Below are positions 24,680 through 33,096 of a stretch of 41,392 nucleotides of DNA, piece after piece. A program made the translations under genes and the position numbers. The DNA lies in assembly GCA_959596515.1 (NCBI GenBank), contig CAUFXR010000011.1, positions 1-41,392 of the forward strand, given 5' to 3'. Below the pieces are notes generated by a model. That model saw only the letters and a program-made list of their open reading frames with translations. It was not told the DNA's origin and searched no databases. Position 1 is the first letter of the stretch. Every line of letters begins with the position of its first letter. This DNA is from an uncultured Oscillospiraceae bacterium. Lineage in GTDB: Bacteria > Bacillota > Clostridia > Oscillospirales > Acutalibacteraceae.

Positions 24680-24950
24680 CTTCCCCGGCGTGCCGGCCGG
24701 AAACCCGGTTCCGGTAGAAAGTGTTCCCCGGCAGGGTCTCGGGAGGATTCCCTTTCGACAAAAAGGCTCCTTCCCGGCGTGCCGGCCGGAAACCCGATTC
24801 CGGTAAAAAGTCTTCCCCGGCAGGGTCTCGGGAGGGTTCCCTTTCGACAAAACGGCTCCTTCCCGGCGTGCCGGCCAAAAACCCGCTTTCGGTAAAAAGC
24901 CTTCCCCGGCAGGGCCTAGGGAGAATTCCCTTTCGGTAAAAGGCCCTTTC
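24680..24950. repeat. Tandem array of 89-bp units downstream of clpB
   Basis: The anchor GGCGTGCCGGCC recurs at 24687, 24776 and 24865, exactly 89 bp apart; the third unit is the most diverged. Each unit has internal symmetry: the palindrome CCGGCGTGCCGG, CCGGAAACCCGGTTCCGG-type arms, and CCCCGGCAGGGTCTCGGGAG. Each RNA copy would fold into two or three short GC hairpins. The units stay open in several frames but no ribosome binding site is present. Confidence 0.9.
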
Positions 24951-25048
24951 CGCAAGCGGGACTTCCTCAAAGGGGGCGATGCCGCCCGGTGGGAAAGTGT
25001 TCCGGAGAAAACGCTTTTCAAATTTTAAAGGTGTAAATAAAAGCAGCA

Positions 25049-25093
25049 AAAAGCAGCGGTTTTGCGGCAGATCGCCGTTTAACCGCTGCTTTT
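25049..25093 (+). terminator. Terminator downstream of the clpB array
   Basis: AAAAGCAGCGGTT/AACCGCTGCTTTT with inner GCGG/CGCC. It closes the clpB plus repeat region, so the array is probably within the clpB transcript. Confidence 0.8.
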
Positions 25094-25252
25094 CTGTTGT
25101 TGTCAGAGCCTCTCTGATTTTGTCAGAAAGCATAAAAGGAAAGGAAACCAAAAAAGAAAAAATATTCTGAAGTCCTGAAAATAAATTGATCGGAACTTAT
25201 ATAAAAACGGTTTTCTGACCGCCGGGAAACAGGGGTGAACAGATCGTTTCCG

Positions 25253-25281
25253 TCGACTTTTTCTTTCTTCCATGTTATAAT
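25253..25281 (+). promoter_or_regulatory. Promoter of the Tim44-like gene
   Basis: TCGACT (25253-25258), 17-bp spacer, TATAAT (25276-25281), with TG one base before the -10. Confidence 0.7.
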
Positions 25282-25384
25282 ATACTATAATAATAAAAAC
25301 AGGCTGGTCTGTACTCCGATCAAAATCGCAGCTTCATTAAATATGGCAAGGACCAATTCAGATTGATCGCAAGAGGGGATTATT

Positions 25385-26128
25385 ATGAAGAACGGAAAAA
25401 AGGCCGCTATGATTGTTTTAACACTCATACTTGTGATTTTAATGCCGTTTTCCATCACATTCGCCCGCGCGGGCGGCGGAGGCGGTGCAGGCGGAGGAGG
25501 CACCGGTGGAGGTGGTGCCGGTGGTTACGCCACAGGCGGTCACACCAGCGGTTACACCCGCTCCAATCCGATCTCGTCTATCATCGGGTATGTCGTTATG
25601 GGGCTGGCGGCGTCTGGCGGGGCTGTGACCTTATATATAAAGGTGAGGGCTAAAAACAGGAAAGCGGAAAAGATCATGGAAAATCTTTCCCGTTTCGATC
25701 CCACCTGGAGCCTTGCCGACTTTGACCGCCATATTCAAAATATGTTTTACACTGTTCAGGAGGCCTGGGCCCAGCGGGATCAGGAAATCGCCCGGCGTTA
25801 TTTGAGCCGGGAACTTTTTGAAAAATATCAGATCAAATCCCAGTGGATGATCATGCGCCATGAACAGAATATTTTGCAAAACCAAAAGCTTTTGGCGGCA
25901 CTCCCAGTGGATGTCAATGATTTTCAAGGGGAAGACCGGGATTACATGTGGGTGTACATCAAAGCCAAAATGATTGATTACACCATAGACGACCGAACAA
26001 TGGAGGTGATTTCCGGGTCTAAAAACAGTGCCAGCTTTGTGGAATATTGGAAGCTGATCAAAGAAAACGGCTGTTGGGTACTGGATGAAATCCGCCAGAA
26101 AAATGAGTTTAATCTGGACAACGTATAG
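25385..26128 (+). CDS. Tim44-like domain protein with Gly-rich linker and membrane anchor
   Basis: A 247-aa protein with an N-terminal signal or anchor helix (about 6-27), a glycine-rich stretch (29-50, GGGG blocks), a second hydrophobic helix (about 65-83) and a C-terminal Tim44/TIM44-like alpha+beta domain (about 95-247) containing DFDRHIQNMFYTVQEAW, ARRYLSRELFEKY and the terminal FVEYWKLIKENGCWVLDEI. Bacterial members are membrane proteins of uncertain role, sometimes proposed as lipid- or protein-binding. GAGGGGAT precedes the ATG. It is monocistronic and followed by duplicated terminators. Confidence 0.85.
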   Translation: MKNGKKAAMIVLTLILVILMPFSITFARAGGGGGAGGGGTGGGGAGGYATGGHTSGYTRSNPISSIIGYVVMGLAASGGAVTLYIKVRAKNRKAEKIMENLSRFDPTWSLADFDRHIQNMFYTVQEAWAQRDQEIARRYLSRELFEKYQIKSQWMIMRHEQNILQNQKLLAALPVDVNDFQGEDRDYMWVYIKAKMIDYTIDDRTMEVISGSKNSASFVEYWKLIKENGCWVLDEIRQKNEFNLDNV

Positions 26129-26244
26129 CAATTAGCGATTAGCAATTAGTGATATATCATACACGGAATAATCAGCGCGGTTGTACCCGCCGCCGAAAAC
26201 TATTAAGCGGAAAGCAGAATTAAGAAGAAAAATTAGAAATGCCA

Positions 26245-26285
26245 AAAACCACCGGGCGCTGTCAAAACAGCCCGGTGGTTTTTTA
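26245..26285 (+). terminator. First copy of duplicated terminator
   Basis: ACCACCGGGC-GCTGT-CAAA-ACAG-CCCGGTGGT with six T; ends the Tim44-like gene. Confidence 0.88.
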
Positions 26286-26501
26286 CGCTTTCTGGGGGTT
26301 ATCACAAGCCTGCCTGCTGATTGCGCTTGACAGCTGATTATTTTTGAGCGCTGTAGTTAAGCGCTGGGGTCTCTTTCGTCTCCGGAAGATCCCGGGCGCT
26401 GTCAAAACAGCCCGGTGGTTTTTTACGCTTTCTGGGGTTTATCATGAGCCTGTCTACTGATTACGCTTGACAGCTGATTTTTTGAGCGTCGGTGCCGCTT
26501 T
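26251..26501. repeat. 140-bp direct duplication carrying a terminator in each copy
   Basis: Copies start at 26251 and 26391. Both begin CCGGGCGCTGTCAAAACAGC and continue through GGTGGTTTTTTACGCTTTCT, CTTGACAGCTGATT and TTTTTGAGCG. About 90% identity over the first 110 bp. The second copy ends close to the ttcA-like stop codon on the other strand. Confidence 0.85.
26389..26424 (+). terminator. Second copy of duplicated terminator
   Basis: Same hairpin as at 26245, with CCCGGGCGCTGT/ACAGCCCGG and six T. The flanking A run is lost, so it works on the plus strand only. Confidence 0.75.
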
Positions 26502-26561
26502 AGCGCTCTGGGAATACCGGGGAATAGAAAGCGGCTTTGCGAACAGATCCTCTTAAAAGAG

Positions 26562-27281
26562 TCAATCGGCGTTCCAGTGGGAGATCCCGGCACGCTCCAC
26601 GGCACCCATCACCTTGGATTTCAAATCCGGATAATCTTTTTCCAGCCGGGCGATCAGCTCCTTGGTTTTTTGCCGGGAAGTACTGCCGTCGGCGGGACAT
26701 TCACTTTTTACTACCGGCAAATGGCAGCGGTTCGCCGCGGCGGCGATCTGTCGTTCCCCGCAGAAAATCAGGGGACGGATCAGCCACAACTCTTTTCGGG
26801 AAAGATAAGATTTCGGGGAAAAGCAGTCCAGGGAACCGCTGTTAAGCAGGTTCATAAAGAAAGTTTCCACCGCGTCGTCGTAATGGTGACCCAGGGCCAG
26901 CTTATTGCAGCCGGCGTCCCTGGCCATATTATGCAGAATCCCCCGGCGCATTCTGGCGCATAGGCTGCATGGATTGGCTTCTTTCCGGTCCTCGAAAATG
27001 ATCCGCCCCAGTTGGGTGCGCCGGATATGATAAGCCACCCCCAGCCGCCGGCAGAGCTCCTGGATCTGTGAGTAATCTGCGGGAACGCCGTTAAACTGCG
27101 GATCTGCCGTCAAGGCGGTAACCTCGAATCGCTTGGGATAAAACTCCTTTAAGGCCGCCAGGGCGCAGAGAAGCACCAGACTGTCCTTGCCGCCGGAAAC
27201 ACCTACGGCAATCCGGTCTCCCGCCTCGATCATGTGATATTTCTCTACTGCCGCCCGCATCGGGCCTAATATCTTTTGCAT
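26562..27281 (-). CDS. ttcA: TtcA-like tRNA 2-thiolation enzyme (ATP-PPase, iron-sulfur)
   Basis: A 239-aa enzyme of the TtcA/TtuA group that thiolates tRNA bases, TtcA acting on cytidine 32. It has the PP-loop SGGKDS (29-34), the Cys105-x2-Cys108 pair in NPCSLCARMRRG and the later Cys195 in SECPADGS, the three expected [4Fe-4S] ligands. GHHYDDAVETFFMNLL is the family signature. It is about 60 residues shorter than E. coli TtcA, typical of clostridial forms. The ATG at 27281 has AAGGGAG six bases upstream; the open frame before it is not conserved. Substrate tRNA not proven. Confidence 0.88.
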   Translation of the reverse strand: MQKILGPMRAAVEKYHMIEAGDRIAVGVSGGKDSLVLLCALAALKEFYPKRFEVTALTADPQFNGVPADYSQIQELCRRLGVAYHIRRTQLGRIIFEDRKEANPCSLCARMRRGILHNMARDAGCNKLALGHHYDDAVETFFMNLLNSGSLDCFSPKSYLSRKELWLIRPLIFCGERQIAAAANRCHLPVVKSECPADGSTSRQKTKELIARLEKDYPDLKSKVMGAVERAGISHWNAD

Positions 27282-27467
27282 CTGTATCTCCCTTTCGGCC
27301 TGGGAGGCCGGCGTTTCCTTTCTGTTGTTTTGGTTTTCTCTTATTGTGGCACAAATTTGTGAAAAGCACAAGTTAAAAATAGAACAAGAGAAATCGAGAG
27401 ATATCAAGAGAAAAACAGAGAATAAAGGAGATTGTACATGTGCAAATTAAAAAATCAGGAAAAAGTG

Positions 27468-27496
27468 TTGACAAGGAAAAGGCCTTGTGTTATGAT
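27468..27496 (+). promoter_or_regulatory. rplM-rpsI promoter
   Basis: TTGACA (27468-27473), 17-bp spacer, TATGAT (27491-27496): near-consensus SigA. Confidence 0.85.
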
Positions 27497-27502
27497 AACA
27501 AC

Positions 27503-27549
27503 CGTGCACGATTGAAAAATACGTGAAACTTCGAATTATTAGGAGGAAA
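27503..27549 (+). promoter_or_regulatory. Possible L13 ribosomal protein leader
   Basis: The ~50-nt leader contains a CACG/CGTG hairpin with an A-rich loop before AGGAGG. Firmicutes rplM mRNAs often carry a small L13-binding leader at this place; the match is by position and simple fold only. Confidence 0.4.
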
Positions 27550-27553
27550 CGCT

Positions 27554-27982
27554 ATGTCCACTTATATGCCCAAAGCCGGTCAAATCGACCGCAAGTGGTA
27601 TGTACTTGACGCCGCCGGCAAACCGCTGGGCCGCGTAGCTGTTCAGGCCGCCAATCTTCTCCGCGGCAAGCATAAGGCTACTTTTGCGCCCCATGTAGAT
27701 TGCGGCGACCATGTGATCATCATTAACGCAGAAAAGGCCGTGTTAACCGGCAAAAAACTGACCCAGAAGTATTATTACCGCCATACTGGCTATATTGGCC
27801 ACCTGAAGGCTGTCCGCTATGACACCCTGATGGCTGAGAAGCCGGAAAAGGCAATGGAGCTCGCCGTAAAGAGAATGGTTCCTGATACCACCATCGGCCG
27901 CGCCGCCATGACCAGACTGCGCATCTATGCTGGCGCCGAGCACAATCACGCCGCACAGAAGCCCGAAGCCTGGGAACTATAA
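27554..27982 (+). CDS. rplM: Ribosomal protein L13
   Basis: A 142-aa large-subunit protein, of normal length. It has the conserved KWYVLDAAGKPLGRVA, the GKHKATFAPHVDCGDHVIIINA segment, YYRHTGYIGHLK, and AVKRMVP followed by RLRIYAGAEHNHAAQKPE. AGGAGG lies eight bases before the ATG. rpsI follows after 18 bp, the classic L13-S9 operon. L13 binds early during 50S assembly and often controls its own operon. Confidence 0.98.
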   Translation: MSTYMPKAGQIDRKWYVLDAAGKPLGRVAVQAANLLRGKHKATFAPHVDCGDHVIIINAEKAVLTGKKLTQKYYYRHTGYIGHLKAVRYDTLMAEKPEKAMELAVKRMVPDTTIGRAAMTRLRIYAGAEHNHAAQKPEAWEL

Positions 27983-28000
27983 GGATAGGAGGAACGCAAG

Positions 28001-28402
28001 ATGTACGATAAGGCACCTTATTTCTACGGCACAGGTAGAAGAAAAAGCTCCGTTGCCCGCGTAAGAGTATACCAGGGCACCGGTAAGGTTACCATCAACA
28101 ACCGTGATATCGACGATTATTTTGGCCTGGAGACCCTGAAGCTGATCGTTCGTCAGCCTTTGGTGGCCACCGAGACCGATCAAAAATTTGACATTGTCTG
28201 CCGGGTAACTGGCGGCGGTGTTACCGGACAGGCCGGCGCGATCCGTCATGGCATCGCCAGAGCCCTGCTCCAATACGATTCTGAGAATCTCCGTCCGATC
28301 CTGAAGAAGGCTGGATTCCTGACTCGTGACCCGAGAATGAAGGAACGTAAGAAGTACGGTCTGAAGGCCGCCCGTAGAGCGCCTCAGTTCTCCAAGAGAT
28401 AG
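28001..28402 (+). CDS. rpsI: Ribosomal protein S9
   Basis: A 133-aa small-subunit protein. The signature GTGRRKSSVARVRVYQGTG opens the fold, GQAGAIRHGIARALLQYD follows, and the conserved basic C-terminal tail ends PQFSKR, whose last Arg contacts P-site tRNA. AGGAGG precedes the ATG. It is the last gene of the L13-S9 operon, followed at once by a strong terminator. Confidence 0.98.
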   Translation: MYDKAPYFYGTGRRKSSVARVRVYQGTGKVTINNRDIDDYFGLETLKLIVRQPLVATETDQKFDIVCRVTGGGVTGQAGAIRHGIARALLQYDSENLRPILKKAGFLTRDPRMKERKKYGLKAARRAPQFSKR

Positions 28403-28424
28403 TTCTCTCTTAAAACTGGTTCAG

Positions 28425-28476
28425 AAAAGCTCAAAATCCCCGAAAAACTACGGTTTTTCGGGGATTTTGAGCTTTT
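28425..28476 (+). terminator. Terminator of rplM-rpsI
   Basis: A perfect 24-bp stem (AAAAGCTCAAAATCCCCGAA... and complement) with a TACG loop and T run. Confidence 0.92.
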
Positions 28477-28536
28477 ATATCTTCTGTTGCGGTTTATCTG
28501 GTCCTTGCAGGATCGGAATGGTTCTGACTTTGCTTT

Positions 28537-28645
28537 TTCTCGGTAAAAACAGGATAACCGGGGGTTTGAAACCCTCTTTTCGGTAAAAATAGGATAACCG
28601 GGGATTGAAACCCTCTTTTCGGTAAAAATAGGATAACCAGCAACC
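28537..28645. repeat. Tandem repeat of 39-40 bp, about 2.7 copies
   Basis: TTTTCGGTAAAAATAGGATA followed by ACCGGGG, a variable base or two and TTGAAACCCTC; anchors CGGTAAAAA at 28541, 28581 and 28620. The units abut directly with no spacers. Confidence 0.85.
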
Positions 28646-28750
28646 AAAATAGAGCCGCTTTCGAAGTGCTTTTGCCCTGCCGGTTGCGGTTGCTATTTGT
28701 CCGAGGCGGCGTGTCTGCCGATGATCGAAAATGGATATTATCAATTTGAG

Positions 28751-28809
28751 GACCGCAGCTCAGACGCGGAAGACCCGAAGGGCGATTCCGAATGACTCAG
28801 CTGCGGTTC
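28751..28809. repeat. Nested inverted repeat (structured element)
   Basis: Outer ACCGCAGCT/AGCTGCGGT, middle CGGAA/TTCCG, inner CCC-GAA-GGG. It lies between the L13-S9 operon and the 3' end of the large peptidase gene, and could be the distal terminator of either. No clean T run follows on the minus strand. Confidence 0.6.
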
Positions 28810-28921
28810 TTTACATTTTTCTTTTGCGCTGGATAACAGCGCTGCTGATAGGTTTTCCTATTTTGAGTTAGATCCCCAGAAGGGAGCATATCAAACCATC
28901 GGGAAACCTGTTTTTATTTTC

Positions 28922-31900
28922 TTACTGATACTTTTTCCGTCTCCAGGTGGCCAGGCAGGTTCCGGCGACTGCGGCACTGACGAAAACTGCCAGTATAGCA
29001 GGCATGAATGGTTCGCTGTCACCGGTGTTAGGAATTGTGCCTGCAGTTACTGTGACAGTGGCTGACGCCTGAACTGTCCCTGCTTTCGCGGTGATGACGG
29101 CAGTTCCTTCGGAAATGGCGGTCACTTTGCCGTCAGCGTTTACACTGGCGATTTCGGGCCGGCTGCTGCTCCAGATGATTTCGTTGGTCATCGCATTTTC
29201 AGGAGATGTGGTTGCCGTTATCTCAGCGGTTTCCCCTTTTTGCAAGGTGAGTTCTTTGGGGTTAAGAGATATGCTCTTTACGCCCTGTTGCGTGATAGTC
29301 ACAGTGCACTGCGCCGTGACGGTCATATCCGCCTCGCTCTGCGCCGTAATTGTCACAACGCCGGGCTTCAGGGCTGTCAGGATCTGTACCTGTTCTCCGC
29401 CGAAACTTTCATTTTGATCGATCTTTACGCTGTCCAGATCGCCGCTGACACTCCAGTATATTTTTGTGCTGGAAGGATTTTGGCTTCCCATAAGTTCGGC
29501 GGAAAGAACTACACTCTGCTCAGGCTCATCTTTGGTCAGGAGAATCTGTTTCTCATAACTTTCCAGGCTCAGTGACTTCGGATAATCCTCGGCAAATCCG
29601 CCGCTTCTGGCAAAGGTGTTTTCCGCGCTTGCGGTCGCCGCGAACGTCCAGCAGCTGGAGAGCAATCCCTGGTTTCGAATCGGCGTGAGAGTTCCGGTAT
29701 CTCTGAGGTCAAAACGGGCCGGGAGTCCTTCGACTGAGGGAGCCGCCGCACCGTTTGCCGATTCAATGCTCACGCTCAGAACGCCGTTGTTGTTCTGTGT
29801 CTCGATGCCGCCCACCGAAATAGGATCTGGCAGTGAGGATTCGGAAAGGGTATCCACGCCATCCCGGCTGAGCTCCGGAGCTGTGATCTCATAGCTGTCT
29901 ATCTCCGCGTTGCATGTATAGGCGCGCACGCAGGGGAAATATCCTAACGCTCCCAAGTCTGTCTTCTCGTTGTTTGCGGTTATGAACGAAACGCCCTCTT
30001 TAGGTATCAGCCCGCTCGTCATTCCCGGAATGTTGCAGCTGGTTCCAATATACGCATTCTGTTCGACGTCGGTGTTTTCCAGATAAACGCTGACAGTGAA
30101 TTCCTGGCCTGCCGGTATCGTCACCGGTGCGCTCAGGCGTTCGGTATAAAATCCGGCGTAGTTTTTGACACCTTCCAGTACTTTTTGGGTAGAACCCTCA
30201 CAGGTTACGCTCACTTCATATCTGGTAGTGGAGCTGAAGATCTGAAAAGATACCGCGCGAAGCAGTTCTGCGGAATCCGTCGGATTTTCAAACTTCTGCT
30301 CTACCGTAAAACTGTTCCCGGCAGAAATCGACTCAGCGGCGCCAAAGATATCATAATAATACTGATGATTATAGTTGTCTGAAGCCTCATCTGTCAGAAA
30401 AACAGCCGGATTGTTGTTGTATATCGTAGTATCCTCATAAGAGACATAAAAATATCCGTTCTCTCCGGTTTGCTCGCCCCAGGAGTTCCTTACGATAAAC
30501 GCGCCGTCCCTCTCCGGTTTTTCCAGGTGAACGTTGCCATCCCCGTAAAAGTGTTCCGCAAATCCCGGATTCCCAGTAAAGTTATCCCGGCTGTAATTGT
30601 CATCCCAGCCCACGATCGTAACAATGTGTCCGCCGTCATAAGGGGTAGGGTACTGGTAGTCGCCGATATAGACATTTTTCTGATCGGTAGTCATATATGT
30701 CGGAGCGGAAAGCATATAAACATCCACTGCTCCGTAATTGTATATGGCGTTTTTGATATGGTTTATATTTTCCTCACTGGAACCATTCGGCATATACAAC
30801 GCGTTCTGAACATGATATTGCGCTTTGTCGGAAAGATCCTTATAGGAATAGTCGGCAACCTCTTGATCGTCTATTTCCGGATATGGGTCATCCGATTCAG
30901 ACACCGGACCGCCCCAGTTTGCGAAATACGTCATTGACATCAGAAAGTTACCGCCACCGTTGAGACCCAGGTCATAGGCATATCCGCTGGATTGATCCGT
31001 GAGAGCGGTGAGCATGTTCCGTTCAGAAAAGTCCAGGGAACTTACCGCCTCGCTGTCCAGTTCTTTCATCAGAGTGAGCTCATAGGTGTTTTCGGAAGAG
31101 GCCTGGCCTCCGGTGCTTTCCACCTTCACAAAATATCTGCCGCCGCCGGCTTCATACCGGATATTCTGGCTTGTTCCGCTGATCGCGGATTCTTTCAGGA
31201 CATTTCCCTGCTCATCCAGAAGCGTGAGAGAATAATCCATTTCAGCTGGCGGCGTCAGTGTGAGACTTAGGGAAGCTCCATTGTCCAGATGAAAAGAATA
31301 GAAGTCCACATCTTCCGCGTCATGGATGGTAGCGCTGATTTTCCCCGGGAAGCTTACGGAAACCGCATTTTTCTGCGTGTCATTCGGTTCATAGCGGTCG
31401 CCGTCTGAGTCGCCCGTTTCATAGGTAAAGGTCCGGACGTTGCTGATCAGAAGATTCGGTTGGTCCGGATGATAAGCTACCGCCTTAAGTGTGGTGCTCT
31501 TGTTGATGGTGATCGGCGCCTCATATACGGTGCCGTTTTCTTTTGTCGGTGTGCTTCCGTCCGTTGTATATACGATCACGGCCCCGTCCATTTCAGAGGA
31601 CAATGTGATCTGCGTACCCGGTTTCACCTTTCCGGAAGATACATCTGATTGAACAGATGACATTTTGACTTTTGTTATCTCCCATGACGAAACAGGAGAA
31701 TGTCTGCCGGTATTATCTATCGTACATGCAGAAATGGTCATAGGACCTTCCACCCTGATGGGGCCGGTGTATTCTGTCCCGTATTTCAGAGGATCGCTTG
31801 CGTCTGTTGTATAATAGATCTTCGCATTGGAATCAGACGTATGCAGAGAGATTTCCTGTCCCCATGTCGCAACGGAATCCAATCCATCTATTGTGACGCC

Positions 31901-33064
31901 TTTGGGGAACTCTTTGGAAATTCCCGCATACATCATATCGACGCCCGAGTTTAAAGGGGAAACGGGAAACACGGAAGTTGCATTGTATACCCAGCAGGCA
32001 GCGCCTCCTCCCGGCAGTTTCTCCGGAGCGGTCTCGGTTTCGTAGATATAGTCCACTTCTACTCCGTCCACGTTGTTCGGATCCGACGGATCGGAACAGA
32101 TGGAGTAAAGGCCGGTGCTTTCTCTGATATAAATGGCGATGTTGTAGTTGGTAATCAATCTTTTCAATCTTCCAAACTCGCCGGCCGTTTCTCCCCCTCC
32201 GGAGTATCCGATCTCCTTAAGTACAGCTTCCATTGCGTCCAGAGACGTTTCGTCTTCGTACTGATCGGCGGATTCCACCAGTATAGCTTTGTAAATGGAA
32301 TCCCCTCCGTTATCGAGTCCCTCGGTCTGGCGGGAAAGATAGCGCCCGAACAGATACCAGCTTCCGTAGACATCGTTATAGGACTCATCTGACGGAACAT
32401 AATTCTCCGCATAAATGAACGGATGAGAAAAACCGTTTTCGTTGATCTGATCCGTAAGCCAGTTTACTTCATAGACCGTATCACTGTCTGCCAGACCGTT
32501 CACCGCGATGGCGCTCTGGGCGATTGTTTCGTCGAGCCAGGTGTCCAGAGAACCATCTGCAAGCACCCAGTTGATCAGATGCTGCAGTTCATGGGCCAGA
32601 GTTCCGTACATTATCTGCACATTGGTTTCCGAGATGTTCATGTGAAGCATGTCCATATGATTTCCCGTGGCAGATTCTGTCTCTTGTTCGGTGTACAGAT
32701 CCGCGGCGTCAAAATATCCGGTATACGGAATCGAATAGAAAACAAAGGCTGTTTTTCCATCCTGGTCCACATCTGCGGCGCTCCAGTCGCCAAAGAGTGC
32801 CGTCATCGTATCGTAATACTCATCGATCGCAGCCGCGTACGACTGTGCCTGGCTACTAGAAAGCAGTGAGGCTTCTTTCACACTTCGCCAGATCGTGCAG
32901 TGGTCACCTATTGCGGCAAGTTCCACTTCAACTTCTCCGTCCCCGGTTAACGCGCTGTCTGTATAGATTGTTTTCTTCGCGCCGAGCTGATATGAAACAT
33001 CAGCGCCCGTATCGCCGGAGCCGGACGGCTTCTCCGTCAGTGACGGAAACCCGTCGTACTTCAT
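28922..33064 (-). CDS. Giant wall-anchored protein: HExxH (M30-like) metallopeptidase fused to a permuted papain-like C1 peptidase
   Basis: 1380 residues in this frame. Order: metallopeptidase with HELQH (His158, Glu159, His162) and an M30/hyicolysin-like surround (about 20-300); two chitobiase-C-terminal-like beta domains (about 400-550, YYTTDASDP and VYTTDGSTPT); a PPC-type beta domain (about 570-660, DVDFYSFHLDNGASLSLTL); C1 peptidase lobe with His813 (GGHIVTIVGW) and Asn860 (VRNSWG); a lectin-like beta domain; then the C1 lobe with Gln1132 and Cys1138 (NQGLLSSCWTF); bacterial Ig domains; IPNTG anchor at 1344-1348; transmembrane helix and RRKK tail. The C1 lobes are in reverse order. The ATG at 33064 lacks a ribosome binding site, and its frame continues upstream as protein-like sequence, so the gene really begins in the fragment at 33097-33357. 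Confidence 0.85.
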   Translation of the reverse strand: MKYDGFPSLTEKPSGSGDTGADVSYQLGAKKTIYTDSALTGDGEVEVELAAIGDHCTIWRSVKEASLLSSSQAQSYAAAIDEYYDTMTALFGDWSAADVDQDGKTAFVFYSIPYTGYFDAADLYTEQETESATGNHMDMLHMNISETNVQIMYGTLAHELQHLINWVLADGSLDTWLDETIAQSAIAVNGLADSDTVYEVNWLTDQINENGFSHPFIYAENYVPSDESYNDVYGSWYLFGRYLSRQTEGLDNGGDSIYKAILVESADQYEDETSLDAMEAVLKEIGYSGGGETAGEFGRLKRLITNYNIAIYIRESTGLYSICSDPSDPNNVDGVEVDYIYETETAPEKLPGGGAACWVYNATSVFPVSPLNSGVDMMYAGISKEFPKGVTIDGLDSVATWGQEISLHTSDSNAKIYYTTDASDPLKYGTEYTGPIRVEGPMTISACTIDNTGRHSPVSSWEITKVKMSSVQSDVSSGKVKPGTQITLSSEMDGAVIVYTTDGSTPTKENGTVYEAPITINKSTTLKAVAYHPDQPNLLISNVRTFTYETGDSDGDRYEPNDTQKNAVSVSFPGKISATIHDAEDVDFYSFHLDNGASLSLTLTPPAEMDYSLTLLDEQGNVLKESAISGTSQNIRYEAGGGRYFVKVESTGGQASSENTYELTLMKELDSEAVSSLDFSERNMLTALTDQSSGYAYDLGLNGGGNFLMSMTYFANWGGPVSESDDPYPEIDDQEVADYSYKDLSDKAQYHVQNALYMPNGSSEENINHIKNAIYNYGAVDVYMLSAPTYMTTDQKNVYIGDYQYPTPYDGGHIVTIVGWDDNYSRDNFTGNPGFAEHFYGDGNVHLEKPERDGAFIVRNSWGEQTGENGYFYVSYEDTTIYNNNPAVFLTDEASDNYNHQYYYDIFGAAESISAGNSFTVEQKFENPTDSAELLRAVSFQIFSSTTRYEVSVTCEGSTQKVLEGVKNYAGFYTERLSAPVTIPAGQEFTVSVYLENTDVEQNAYIGTSCNIPGMTSGLIPKEGVSFITANNEKTDLGALGYFPCVRAYTCNAEIDSYEITAPELSRDGVDTLSESSLPDPISVGGIETQNNNGVLSVSIESANGAAAPSVEGLPARFDLRDTGTLTPIRNQGLLSSCWTFAATASAENTFARSGGFAEDYPKSLSLESYEKQILLTKDEPEQSVVLSAELMGSQNPSSTKIYWSVSGDLDSVKIDQNESFGGEQVQILTALKPGVVTITAQSEADMTVTAQCTVTITQQGVKSISLNPKELTLQKGETAEITATTSPENAMTNEIIWSSSRPEIASVNADGKVTAISEGTAVITAKAGTVQASATVTVTAGTIPNTGDSEPFMPAILAVFVSAAVAGTCLATWRRKKYQ

Positions 33065-33096
33065 TAGAGGAGTGCCGCAGCGGGTCCTTCCGTCCT

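Noticed and set aside
23030..25021. A 663-codon minus-strand frame
   Set aside because: Antisense of clpB extended through the 89-bp array; no homology features.
28537..28645. CRISPR-like array with GGATTGAAACCCT units
   Set aside because: The units abut directly and the sequence between anchors is itself repeated, so there are no unique spacers; no cas gene is in the window.
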